A DNA stretch of 64,000 nucleotides from an uncultured Rhodobacterales bacterium (GTDB lineage: Bacteria > Pseudomonadota > Alphaproteobacteria > Rhodobacterales > Rhodobacteraceae): NCBI GenBank assembly GCA_903873585.1, contig CAIQOV010000006.1:1-64000 (forward strand), read 5' to 3'. The position numbers and the translations under genes are program-made. Under the pieces are notes generated by a model that was not told the DNA's origin, did not search any database, and was given only the letters and a program-made list of their open reading frames with translations. Positions 32,378 to 41,056 of the stretch are shown here, piece by piece (position 1 is the first letter of the stretch; each line of letters opens with the position of its first letter).

Positions 32378-33706
32378 ATGAAGGCGAAACTTTTGAAAAC
32401 CTCGGCGGCGCTGGCTGTCGTGGCCGCACTGGGCAGCGTTAGCGCTGCGCAGGCCGAAGACCTGACGCTGTGCTGGGCTGCTTGGGATCCGGCCAACGCG
32501 CTGATTGAACTGAGCAAGGAATACGAAGCGCAGTCGGGCAACACGATGCACTTTGAATTCGTGCCATGGACCAGCTTTGCCGACCGTATGCTGAACGAGC
32601 TGAATTCGGGCGGTAAGCTGTGCGATCTGATGATCGGCGACAGCCAGTGGATCGGTGGCGCTGCTGAAAACGGCCAGTATATCAAGCTGAACGACTTCTT
32701 TGATGCCAACGGCATCTCGATGGATGCGTTTATTCCGGCAACCGTTGTGGGCTATTCCGAATGGCCGAAAAACACCCCCAACTACTGGTCGCTGCCCGCC
32801 TTTGGCGACGTTGTGGGCTGGACGTACCGCAAGGATTGGTTCGCCGAACCGCAAAACCAAGCTGATTTCAAAGCCAAATATGGCCGCGATCTGGCTGTGC
32901 CCAAGACCTTTGCCGAACTCAAAGACATCGCGGAATTCTTCCAAGGCCGCGAAGAAGACGGCAAAAAGGTTTACGGTGCCTATATCTACACCGAGCGCGG
33001 GTCTGAAGGCATCACCATGGGTGCCATGGATGTGCTGTATTCCTTTGGCTTCAAATACGACAACCCCGATAAGCCCTATGACATGGAAGGCTTTGTCAAC
33101 TCTGACAAGGCGGTTGCTGGGCTAGAGTTCTACAAGTCGCTGTATGATTGCTGCTCTCCTCCGGGGATGTCGAACGCCTATATGGGCGAGGGTGTGGATG
33201 CGTTCAAATCGGGCCAAGTGGCCATGCAGATGAACTTCGCCTTCACATGGCCAGGCTTTAACACCGACCCGAATGTGGGCGGCGACAAAACCGGCTACTT
33301 CCCCAACCCCGCAGGCCCAGACGGCGAGCAGTTCGCGCAGTTGGGCGGGCAGGGGATTTCGGTTGTCGCGGCATCAGAAAAGCAAGATGCAGCGCTGACC
33401 TATATCAAGTGGTTCGCCCAGCCTGACGTTCAGGCCAAGTGGTGGAAACTGGGCGGCTATTCGGCGCTTAAAGCCGTGGTCGAAGACCCGGGCTTTGCCA
33501 CCAGCCAGCCCTATGCGCAAACCTTCTTGGACTCGATGGCCATTGTGAAGGATTTCTGGGCTGAGCCTTCTTATGCAACCCTGATGCAATCGTCGCAAAA
33601 GTGGTTCCATGATTATGTCGTCGCCGGCAACGGCACCGCCAAAGAAGCGCTGGATGGTCTGGCCGCCGATTGGCACGCGACCTTTGAAGAAGAAGGCAAG
33701 TACTAA
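32378..33706 (+). CDS. Carbohydrate ABC transporter substrate-binding protein
   Basis: The protein has 442 residues from ATG 32378 with GGGAGGA upstream. The signal peptide starts MKAKLLKTSAALAVVAALG and is cleaved near AQAE. The mature type II binding protein (family 1) has WAAWDPANALIELSKEYE, CDLMIGDSQWIGGAAENGQY, SLPAFGDVVGWTYRKDWF and AKWWKLGGYSALKAVVEDPGF. Two cysteines sit close together in YDCCSPPG. The ligand is unknown; the downstream dihydroxyacetone-type kinase points to a ketotriose/ketotetrose or a polyol. It is first gene of the operon, behind twin LacI operators. Confidence 0.88.
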   Translation: MKAKLLKTSAALAVVAALGSVSAAQAEDLTLCWAAWDPANALIELSKEYEAQSGNTMHFEFVPWTSFADRMLNELNSGGKLCDLMIGDSQWIGGAAENGQYIKLNDFFDANGISMDAFIPATVVGYSEWPKNTPNYWSLPAFGDVVGWTYRKDWFAEPQNQADFKAKYGRDLAVPKTFAELKDIAEFFQGREEDGKKVYGAYIYTERGSEGITMGAMDVLYSFGFKYDNPDKPYDMEGFVNSDKAVAGLEFYKSLYDCCSPPGMSNAYMGEGVDAFKSGQVAMQMNFAFTWPGFNTDPNVGGDKTGYFPNPAGPDGEQFAQLGGQGISVVAASEKQDAALTYIKWFAQPDVQAKWWKLGGYSALKAVVEDPGFATSQPYAQTFLDSMAIVKDFWAEPSYATLMQSSQKWFHDYVVAGNGTAKEALDGLAADWHATFEEEGKY

Positions 33707-33713
33707 AACCAGA

Positions 33714-33780
33714 TTGCCCGCTGTCTCCCATGGCGGGCAACCCTGCGCGAGGCCCTTGAGGGCCAACCGGGTCTCGCGCA
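33714..33780 (+). repeat. Paired intercistronic hairpins after the binding-protein gene
   Basis: Hairpin 1: TTGCCCGC (33714-33721) with GCGGGCAA (33733-33740). Hairpin 2: TGCGCGAG (33744-33751) with CTCGCGCA (33773-33780), whose loop contains the inner stem GGCCC-TTGA-GGGCC. There is no T-tract. They probably stabilise or end the binding-protein transcript, as REP-type hairpins do. Confidence 0.6.
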
Positions 33781-33816
33781 TCATATCCTAGCCCTCGGAC
33801 TATTCAGGAAGCCAAC

Positions 33817-34764
33817 ATGTCTGACCCCATGGCACATCGCATAGCGGCGGCCACGCCCCCCGCCTTGGCCCATCGCATCAGGGGCCTGTCTGATCGGGCC
33901 ATCGCTTGGGTCTTCGTTGCGCCCACAATTTTTCTGCTGCTGGCGGTCAATATCTTTCCGCTGATCTGGACGATCCGCCTGTCTTTGACCGATTTTCGCA
34001 CCAACCGGCCGAACAATCCGGTCAAGTTTGTGGGCATTGAAAATTACCGCAAGATCCTGACCGATGCCGACACATGGCTGTCGTTGCAGGCCACAGCGCA
34101 CTTTTTGATCTGGACCATCGTCTTGCAGGTGGTGATCGGTTTTGCGCTGGCCTATCTGATCAACAAGAAATTCCGTGGCAACGATCTGTGGACGACCCTG
34201 ATCGTGCTGCCCATGATGCTGTCGCCCGCCGTGGTCGGCAACTTTTGGACCTTCCTTTACCAACCGCAAATCGGCCTGTTCAACTACGTGATCGCCTTTT
34301 TCACCGGCGCTGACCCGTCTAGCTTTTCGATGATCGGCGAGGTGGGCTTGGCGCCTTGGGCGATTGTGATCGTTGACACATGGATGTGGACACCGTTTGT
34401 GATGCTGATCTGCCTTGCGGGCCTGCGCTCTATTCCGCCTTCCATCTATGAAGCCGCCGAATGTGACCGCGCGTCAAAATGGCGGCAGTTCTGGACGATC
34501 ACGATCCCGATGGTGCTGCCCTTCTTGATGCTGGCCGTGCTGTTTCGCGGCATCGAGAATTTCAAGATGTTCGACCTTGTGGTGCAGTTGACCGGCGGCG
34601 GGCCGGGGGCGACCACGCAGCTTGTGTCAATTGATCTTAAGCGCGAGGCGTTTGAAAAATGGCGCACCGGCTATGCCTCGGCCTATGCGGTGATCTTGTT
34701 TGTCACTGTGTTTGGGCTGGCCTCTATCTACGTTAAGGCGCTGAATAAGGTGAAAGACAGATGA
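33817..34764 (+). CDS. Carbohydrate ABC transporter permease (MalF-type)
   Basis: The 315-residue membrane protein has six predicted segments (the first around 28-50, AWVFVAPTIFLLLAVNIFPLIW), SLTDFRTNRPNNPVKFVGIENYRKIL after it, and the coupling motif EAAECDRASKWRQFWTITIPM near 215. It has AGGAAG upstream and is coupled by ATGA overlap to the second permease. Confidence 0.9.
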   Translation: MSDPMAHRIAAATPPALAHRIRGLSDRAIAWVFVAPTIFLLLAVNIFPLIWTIRLSLTDFRTNRPNNPVKFVGIENYRKILTDADTWLSLQATAHFLIWTIVLQVVIGFALAYLINKKFRGNDLWTTLIVLPMMLSPAVVGNFWTFLYQPQIGLFNYVIAFFTGADPSSFSMIGEVGLAPWAIVIVDTWMWTPFVMLICLAGLRSIPPSIYEAAECDRASKWRQFWTITIPMVLPFLMLAVLFRGIENFKMFDLVVQLTGGGPGATTQLVSIDLKREAFEKWRTGYASAYAVILFVTVFGLASIYVKALNKVKDR

Positions 34765-35699
34765 GCTTTTCCATCACCGACCCGTCGCGCCGGCAAAAGT
34801 GGATCGCGGGCATTTTGGTTGTGACCTATGCCATTGTCACGCTGCTGCCCTTGGTCTGGATCATCGCCACAGGCTTTAAAACCCCGCCCGATTCCATCGC
34901 CTATCCGCCCAAAGTCTTTTTCTCTCCCTCGCTAGAGGGCTATGTGAATCTGTTCACCTCGCGCAGTCGCGTGACGCCCGAAGATCTGGCAGCCCTTGGG
35001 CCGCCCGCCACGTGGTATGACGCCATTGTGCGGCAATATGACATGGTGATCACCGGCCCCAGCCGCTACGGCGAGCGGTTCTTGAATTCTGTCATCATCG
35101 GCTTTGGGTCAACCTTTTTGTCGGTGTTCTTGGGCACCATTGCGGCCTATGCGTTCAGCCGGTTCAAGGTGCCGCTGAAGGATGATTTGTTGTTCTTCAT
35201 CTTGTCCACCCGCATGATGCCCCCCATCGCCGTCGCCATCCCGATCTTCCTGATGTACCGCCAATTGGGCCTGAACGACACGCATCTGGGCATGATCTTG
35301 CTGTATACAGCCGTCAACCTGTCGCTGTCGGTGTGGCTGCTAAAGGGCTTTATCGACGAAATTCCGATTGAATACGAAGAAGCCGCCCTGATCGACGGTT
35401 ACACCCGCTTTCAGGCGTTCTACAAAGTGGTTCTGCCCCAAGCCGCCACAGGCATCGCGTCAACCGCCATCTTCTGCCTGATCTTTGCGTGGAACGAATA
35501 CGCCTTTGCGGTTCTGCTCACCTCGGGCGATGCGCAAACCGCGCCGCCATTTATTCCCACCATCATCGGCACCGGCGGCAAAGATTGGCCTGCGGTGGCT
35601 GCGGGGGCCACGTTGTTCTTGGTGCCCATCATGGTCTTTACCATCTTGTTGCGAAAGCACCTGCTGCGCGGCATCACATTCGGGGCGGTGCGCAAATGA
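34761..35699 (+). CDS. Carbohydrate ABC transporter permease (MalG-type)
   Basis: The protein has 312 residues, with the first membrane segment around residues 15-38 and a longer periplasmic stretch (40-100) than usual for MalG, then NSVIIGFGSTFLSVFLGTIAAYAFSRF. The EAA loop reads EYEEAALIDGYTRFQAFYKVVLPQA. It pairs with the preceding permease. ATGA overlaps link it on both sides, including to the 61-residue membrane protein. Confidence 0.9.
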   Translation: MSFSITDPSRRQKWIAGILVVTYAIVTLLPLVWIIATGFKTPPDSIAYPPKVFFSPSLEGYVNLFTSRSRVTPEDLAALGPPATWYDAIVRQYDMVITGPSRYGERFLNSVIIGFGSTFLSVFLGTIAAYAFSRFKVPLKDDLLFFILSTRMMPPIAVAIPIFLMYRQLGLNDTHLGMILLYTAVNLSLSVWLLKGFIDEIPIEYEEAALIDGYTRFQAFYKVVLPQAATGIASTAIFCLIFAWNEYAFAVLLTSGDAQTAPPFIPTIIGTGGKDWPAVAAGATLFLVPIMVFTILLRKHLLRGITFGAVRK

Positions 35700-35881
35700 G
35701 CTTTCTGACCGGTCTTTTGCGCCTGCGCCGTGGCCCGTGGGAGATGTTGGCGACGATCCTGATCGCCCTTGGCGTGGTGATGCTGATGCAGCCCTTTGCG
35801 CTTGCGCTCTTCACATGGTCTTTCCCTGTCACCTTGGTGGGCACCGTTATGTTCATCATCACCAGCCATTTTCCGGAGTAA
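35696..35881 (+). CDS. Small two-helix membrane protein in the ABC operon
   Basis: The 61-residue protein starts at an ATG overlapping the permease stop (ATGA) and ends three bases before the GTG of the ATPase gene. After a short basic N terminus (MSFLTGLLRLRRGPWE) there are two hydrophobic stretches: MLATILIALGVVMLMQPF, and FPVTLVGTVMFIITSHF separated from it by a short turn. Translational coupling on one side and tight packing on the other argue that it is real. I do not recognise a family; a role as accessory subunit of the permease pair is inference. Confidence 0.7.
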   Translation: MSFLTGLLRLRRGPWEMLATILIALGVVMLMQPFALALFTWSFPVTLVGTVMFIITSHFPE

Positions 35882-35884
35882 GCG

Positions 35885-36979
35885 GTGGCCCAGATCGTCA
35901 TCAAAAACATCCGCAAGGAATTTGGCAGCTTCACCGCGGTGCAATCGTCAAGCTTCACGATTGAAGACGGCGAATTCTTCATGCTGCTGGGCCCCTCGGG
36001 TTGTGGGAAAACCACCACCTTGCGCATGATCGCGGGGCTGGAACTGCCCACCTCGGGCGAGATTTTCATCAACGGGCAAGAGGTCAGCCAAAAGCCCGCC
36101 TCGCAGCGCGACATCGCCTTTGTGTTCCAGATGTTCGCGCTGTACCCGCATATGAACGTGCGCAAGAACATATCTTATCCGCTGGTCAGCCAAGGCATGC
36201 CCAAAGCGCAGGTCAAAGCCAAGGTCGAAGAGGTGGCGCAGATTTTGGGCATCACATCGCTGCTTGATCGCCCCGTGGGCGGTCTGTCGGGCGGTGACCG
36301 CCAGCGCGTTGCCCTAGGCCGCGCCATCGTGCGCAATCCGGCCTGCTTTTTGATGGACGAACCCTTGGGCGCGCTGGATGCCGAGTTTCGCGAGCATATG
36401 GCCGAAGAACTGCGCGCCCTGCACGACCGCATGGGCGCGACCACGGTTTATGTCACGCATGACCAGCTGGAAGCCATGCAGATGGGCGACAAGATCGTGG
36501 TGATGAACCACGGCGTGGTCGAGCAATTCGGCCGCCCGCAAGACATCTACGATTGGCCCGCAACCACCTTTGTCGCCAATTTCATCGGCTCGCCGCCGAT
36601 GAACTTCTTGCGGTTTGACGGCAGTGTTGCGGCAGGGGCGACGGCGGTGGCTTTGTCGGGCCACAGCTTGGCCATTCCGCAAACTGTGGAAGCGGCCAGC
36701 GGCGCGCTGATCTTGGGGGTGCGGCCCGAAAACGTGCATCTCGATGACACGGCCGCCCTGCGCGGGCGCATTCTGGCGGCTGAGTATCTGGGCACGACCC
36801 AAATCGTCACGCTCGACACCGCTCACGGTCAGGTCAAAGCGCGCATCGGGTCTGACACGGTGGTGCGCATCGGCGATCAAACTGGCCTGCGCCTTGATCC
36901 CCGCGCGATCACCCTGTTTGCCCCCCAAGGCCGCGCGCTTTTGTCGGTCGCCAATCAAAGGGTGCTGGCCCATGGCTGA
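35885..36979 (+). CDS. Carbohydrate ABC transporter ATPase (UgpC/MalK type), copy 1
   Basis: The protein has 364 residues from GTG 35885. Walker A is GPSGCGKTT, Q-loop VFQMFALYPHMNV, signature LSGGDRQRVALGRA and Walker B CFLMDEPLGALD; the ~130-residue C-terminal TOBE/regulatory domain (ILGVRPENVHL) is typical of MalK-like proteins. It is one of two adjacent ATPases, which probably form a heterodimer beneath the two permeases. It overlaps the next ATPase gene by eight bases. Confidence 0.9.
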   Translation: MAQIVIKNIRKEFGSFTAVQSSSFTIEDGEFFMLLGPSGCGKTTTLRMIAGLELPTSGEIFINGQEVSQKPASQRDIAFVFQMFALYPHMNVRKNISYPLVSQGMPKAQVKAKVEEVAQILGITSLLDRPVGGLSGGDRQRVALGRAIVRNPACFLMDEPLGALDAEFREHMAEELRALHDRMGATTVYVTHDQLEAMQMGDKIVVMNHGVVEQFGRPQDIYDWPATTFVANFIGSPPMNFLRFDGSVAAGATAVALSGHSLAIPQTVEAASGALILGVRPENVHLDDTAALRGRILAAEYLGTTQIVTLDTAHGQVKARIGSDTVVRIGDQTGLRLDPRAITLFAPQGRALLSVANQRVLAHG

Positions 36980-37967
36980 GGTTATCTTACGCAACGTTTT
37001 TAAATCCTTCGGCGCGACGCAAGCGCTGGGTGATGTCAGCATGACCATTCCAGACGGTGCTTTTGTGGTGCTTTTGGGGCCAACGGGGGCAGGTAAGACA
37101 ACCATGCTGCGCATGGTGTCTGGCTTAGACAGGCCCGATAAGGGTGACGTTTTCATCGGCGGCGCATCCATGCAGGGCCTTACCCCCGCACAGCGCAATG
37201 TGGCGATGGTGTTTCAGCAATACTCGCTTTACCCACACCTGACCGTGCGCGAAAACATGGAATTCCCGCTGAAATCGCCCCTCTTGCGCACCAAACCCGC
37301 CGAAATCGTCCGCAAAGTGGCCGAAGTGGCCGAGATTTTGCAAATCTCGCACAAGCTTGACAACAAGGCCACGGCCCTGTCGGGCGGAGAGATGCAGCGC
37401 GTGTCGATTGGGCGCGCTTTGGTGCGCAATCCGGCGGTTTATCTGATGGATGAACCGCTCAGTTCGTTGGATGCCAAACTGCGCGCCGATCTTCGGGTCG
37501 AGTTAAAGAACATTCAGGCCAATCTGGGTGCGACCTTCCTATACGTCACCCATGACCAGATCGAGGCGATGACGATGGCCACCCATGTCGGCGTGCTGGA
37601 TCGCGGGCGTTTGGTGCAATTCGGCCCCCCGCGCGAGATTTACGAAAACCCCGTCAGCCTTTATGCCGCCAGCCGCTTGGGCCAACCGCGCATCAACATC
37701 CTGCCCGCCGACCTGTTCGGCCCCGCCCCCGCAACGGCCACCCATATCGGCCTGCGCCCCGAACAGATCCGTCAGGGCGAGGGGCAAGAGGCCGTGGTCA
37801 AACGGGTGGAACATCTGGGCGACCAAACCCGCCTGCATCTGACCTTTAAGTCGCACGACCTGATCACCGTCACCAGCGCCCACACTGACCTTCAGCGCGA
37901 TGACATCGTTAAAATAACCCCGCACCGGCCCTTCTACTTTGATGCCGCCGGCACCCGCATTGCTTGA
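36972..37967 (+). CDS. Carbohydrate ABC transporter ATPase (UgpC/MalK type), copy 2
   Basis: The protein has 331 residues from ATG 36972; the frame is open further upstream but would overlap the previous gene by over 200 bases. Walker A GPTGAGKTT, VFQQYSLYPHLTV, signature LSGGEMQRVSIGRA and Walker B VYLMDEPLSSLD are intact, with a TOBE domain containing IGLRPEQIRQG. It is followed 11 bases later by the kinase gene. Confidence 0.9.
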   Translation: MAEVILRNVFKSFGATQALGDVSMTIPDGAFVVLLGPTGAGKTTMLRMVSGLDRPDKGDVFIGGASMQGLTPAQRNVAMVFQQYSLYPHLTVRENMEFPLKSPLLRTKPAEIVRKVAEVAEILQISHKLDNKATALSGGEMQRVSIGRALVRNPAVYLMDEPLSSLDAKLRADLRVELKNIQANLGATFLYVTHDQIEAMTMATHVGVLDRGRLVQFGPPREIYENPVSLYAASRLGQPRINILPADLFGPAPATATHIGLRPEQIRQGEGQEAVVKRVEHLGDQTRLHLTFKSHDLITVTSAHTDLQRDDIVKITPHRPFYFDAAGTRIA

Positions 37968-37978
37968 AAGAGAACACG

Positions 37979-39598
37979 ATGACCCAATTCATGAACAAGC
38001 GTGAGAATATCGTCACCGAGGCGATTGACGGGCTGATCATGGCCTCTGGCGGGCGATTGGCGCGGTTGGATGGCTATCCGCACATTCGCGTGGTGGTGCG
38101 CGCTGACTGGGATAAGTCGCGCGTCGCCTTGGTGTCGGGCGGCGGATCGGGGCATGAACCGGCCCACGCAGGGTTTGTTGGGGCAGGGATGCTGACAGCG
38201 GCGGTCTGCGGCGATGTGTTCGCCTCGCCCTCGGTCGATGCGGTTTTGGCGGGGATTTTGGCGGTGACGGGGCCTGCGGGCTGTTTGCTGATCGTCAAGA
38301 ACTACACCGGCGACCGTTTGAACTTTGGCCTCGCCGCCGAACGCGCCCGCGCTTTTGGGCGCAAGGTCAGCATGGTGGTGGTTGATGACGACATTGCGCT
38401 GCCTGATCTGCCCCAAGCGCGCGGCGTGGCGGGCACGTTGTTTGTGCACAAGATTGCAGGCCATCTGGCCGAAAGCGGCGCTGATCTGGCTTCTGTGACC
38501 GAAGCGGCGGAACGGGTGATTGCGGGCACAAAATCCATCGGAATGTCGCTGGATACCTGCACCGTGCCCGGATCAGCCAAGGAAAGCCGTATTGCGCCGG
38601 GCATGGCCGAGCTGGGCTTGGGCATTCACGGCGAACCGGGGGTGGAGCAGGTCAGCTTCACCAGTGCGCAGCAGGCGATGGCCGCGATGGTCGACAAACT
38701 GGCCGCGACCATGCAAGATCGCCCGCATGTGGCGCTGCTCAACAACCTTGGCGGCACATCGGTTTTGGAAATGTCGGTTCTAGCCTATGAACTGGCCAAG
38801 TCCAAACTGGGGCCGCAGATCAAATGGATGGTCGGGCCTGCCGCCATGATGACCTCGCTGGATATGCGCGGGGTATCAGTCTCGGTCTATCCTTTGACCG
38901 CAGCAGACGAGGCGGCTTTAACCGCCGCCACCCCGCTTGCCGCTTGGCCGGGGTGCCATGCCATGGGCGCTCCAAAGGTTCTGGCCTTGCCCGACGGGCT
39001 AACGCCGATCCGGCCCATCCCCTCTGCGCACCCTGTCACGCGCCAGTTTCTGACCCATTGCTGCGAAATCATGATGGGGATGGAGCATGACCTGAACGCG
39101 CTTGATGCCAAGTCGGGCGACGGCGACACAGGATCAACCCTTGCGGGGGCTGCCCGCGCATTGCTGGGCGCGATGGACCGGTTGCCTTTGGCCGATCACA
39201 CCCAACTTTACCGCGCCATCGGGCAGGAACTGAGCCAGACCATGGGCGGATCGTCGGGCGTGTTGCTTGCGATCTTCTTTGCCGCCGCAGGCGATGCAGC
39301 CTCCAGCGGGTTGACCATGCGCGACGCTTTGCGCGCCGGGCTAGAGCGGATGCAGGAAATCGGCGGCGCGCGCTTGGGCGACCGCACGATGATTGACGCG
39401 CTGCAACCCGCCCTTGACGCCTTAGAACAGGGCTTGCCTGCTGCACGGGATGCAGCGCGCGCTGGAGCGAACCATACCGCCACCCTGAAACGAGCAAAGG
39501 CGGGGCGGGCGGCCTATGTCAACGCGGGCAATCTGGAAGGCCACATCGACCCGGGTGCCGAAGCCGTCGCCCGCCTGTTCGAGGCGTTAACGGCCTAA
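37979..39598 (+). CDS. Dihydroxyacetone kinase, DhaK-DhaL fusion
   Basis: The protein has 539 residues from ATG 37979 (GAAAGAGAA upstream). The DhaK half (1-~330) has SGGGSGHEPAHAGFVGAGML and the substrate-binding His217 in GLGIHGEPG. The DhaL half (from ~350) has the Mg-ATP loop DAKSGDGDTGSTLAGAARAL and GGSSGVLLAIFF. Both catalytic halves are present, so it should phosphorylate dihydroxyacetone or a related ketose (erythrulose-type kinases share this design) with ATP. It closes the ABC operon and therefore predicts its substrate class. Confidence 0.88.
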   Translation: MTQFMNKRENIVTEAIDGLIMASGGRLARLDGYPHIRVVVRADWDKSRVALVSGGGSGHEPAHAGFVGAGMLTAAVCGDVFASPSVDAVLAGILAVTGPAGCLLIVKNYTGDRLNFGLAAERARAFGRKVSMVVVDDDIALPDLPQARGVAGTLFVHKIAGHLAESGADLASVTEAAERVIAGTKSIGMSLDTCTVPGSAKESRIAPGMAELGLGIHGEPGVEQVSFTSAQQAMAAMVDKLAATMQDRPHVALLNNLGGTSVLEMSVLAYELAKSKLGPQIKWMVGPAAMMTSLDMRGVSVSVYPLTAADEAALTAATPLAAWPGCHAMGAPKVLALPDGLTPIRPIPSAHPVTRQFLTHCCEIMMGMEHDLNALDAKSGDGDTGSTLAGAARALLGAMDRLPLADHTQLYRAIGQELSQTMGGSSGVLLAIFFAAAGDAASSGLTMRDALRAGLERMQEIGGARLGDRTMIDALQPALDALEQGLPAARDAARAGANHTATLKRAKAGRAAYVNAGNLEGHIDPGAEAVARLFEALTA

Positions 39599-39622
39599 GC
39601 CAAACCCAACCCGAAAGCGCTG

Positions 39623-41056
39623 CTATTGCCGCGCCAGACCGCTGTCGATGGCGTCAATCGCTTGTTCCAACTGGCGCGCCAAAGCTGGATTGCGGTTCAA
39701 GAAGTCGATGATATGGATCGATTCCAGCGATAGGGTCATGGTTTCCGCCTCGGCGACCAGATCAACGGTTGACGGCGCACCCGTGAGCAGGAAGCGGCTG
39801 ATAAAGAACTCACCAGGGCCAAAGCGTTGCAGGGTGCGCGCGTCTTCGTCCTCGCCGTGCAAAACCGACAGTTGACCCGACACGACCAAGAACAACCGCC
39901 GACACGGCGTGCCCGTTTGCAACAAACGCTCGCCCTCGTCAAACAGGCCCATTTCGGCTGCGGCCATCAGGTCAGCAAACCCGTCCGCCTCGGGTAGGAA
40001 AACACCCGTGGCACCAAGGATTTGCCGGATCTGGTCGGCGTGCAGCTTCGGTGGGCCGTTGTCGCGGTATTTGCGGTTCGCAGCGCCCGCGAATTGCAGG
40101 TTTTCGCGCAGGCATTTGTACCACAACCGGCGCAGAAAGTCGGTCGTCGCCGCCTCTCCCTCTTCGCGGGTTTGGGTGTGGATCGTCACCTCAAACGTGA
40201 TGCCATCGTCACTTAGTTCCATCAGGTCGATGTCGTGCGCCGGATCGCGCAGGATCAGATCGACCGACCCGACAGCATATTCAATCGCATCAATCGCGCG
40301 GGCAGGAGGCGTGCCGTAGCTGAATTTGACATAGATATTTTGGCCAAACACGCGGGTTGACGACGACAGCACCGTAAACCCGCCCTGCGCTAGGGCCGAG
40401 TTCGGAATGACGATCAGGCGTTCATCATCCAGCGTTTCAATCGTCACCGACCGCCAATCCATCTTGACGATCTTGCCTGACGAGGAGCCAAACTCGATCC
40501 AGTCGCCCTCGCGGAAATGGCGGCCAGACATTAGGGAAACGCCTGAAAACAGGCCCGACATCGTGTCTTGCAAGGCAAGCCCGATCACAACCGACCCAAC
40601 CCCCAAAGCCGCCATCAACGAGCCAAGATCAACCGTCCAGATTTCAGACGCCACAAAGGCCGAAGCCACCAGCACCATCACCAAACGGATCAGGTCCAAC
40701 ACCAAGCCGGGGGTGCGGGCGATGGCTTCGTTCGCCATCGGGCCAAGCCTGACCAGCAGGTTCAACCCCAACAACAAAGCGTTGATGCCCGAAATGGACA
40801 GAGCCGTTAGCACCAGCTTGGCCCCCGTGCTGTCGGGCGGCACCTCTGCCACGCGCTTGAGCAGCACGTGCAGTGCGACAAAGGGCAGAACCGACACTTG
40901 CAGCAGGTGAATCAGCTTGGCCAGTTCGGGGTAATCGTCGCGCAAGTGGCGATGCGCTTCAACCAAGGCCAAGGCCAAAACAGGATAGCCGAGCACAACC
41001 GCAAGGGTCCAAAGGGCGGTGGATTCCGAAAAAAGATCACCCACGCTTGGCCTCAT
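39623..41056 (-). CDS. MscS-type channel with C-terminal cyclic-nucleotide-binding-like domain
   Basis: The protein has 477 residues (start ATG 41056; GTG 41044 is possible), overlapping the cyclase-like gene by 20 bases. Membrane segments fill residues ~10-180. The MscS pore/beta region follows: GVGSVVIGLALQDTMSGLFSGV, REGDWIEFGSSSGKIVKMDWRSV, and LIVIPNSALAQGGF. The last ~125 residues are a cNMP-type domain (LVVSGQLSVLHGEDEDART, GEFFISRFLLTGAPSTV). The phosphate-binding-cassette Glu and Arg are replaced by Ser420 and Ser429, so ordinary cAMP/cGMP binding is doubtful. Such channels are otherwise called bCNG. Confidence 0.82.
   Translation of the reverse strand: MRPSVGDLFSESTALWTLAVVLGYPVLALALVEAHRHLRDDYPELAKLIHLLQVSVLPFVALHVLLKRVAEVPPDSTGAKLVLTALSISGINALLLGLNLLVRLGPMANEAIARTPGLVLDLIRLVMVLVASAFVASEIWTVDLGSLMAALGVGSVVIGLALQDTMSGLFSGVSLMSGRHFREGDWIEFGSSSGKIVKMDWRSVTIETLDDERLIVIPNSALAQGGFTVLSSSTRVFGQNIYVKFSYGTPPARAIDAIEYAVGSVDLILRDPAHDIDLMELSDDGITFEVTIHTQTREEGEAATTDFLRRLWYKCLRENLQFAGAANRKYRDNGPPKLHADQIRQILGATGVFLPEADGFADLMAAAEMGLFDEGERLLQTGTPCRRLFLVVSGQLSVLHGEDEDARTLQRFGPGEFFISRFLLTGAPSTVDLVAEAETMTLSLESIHIIDFLNRNPALARQLEQAIDAIDSGLARQ

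Noticed and set aside
36744-36971. Upstream extension of the second ABC ATPase frame
   Set aside because: It would overlap the preceding ATPase gene by more than 200 bases and adds no conserved sequence; ATG 36972 begins the ABC domain.
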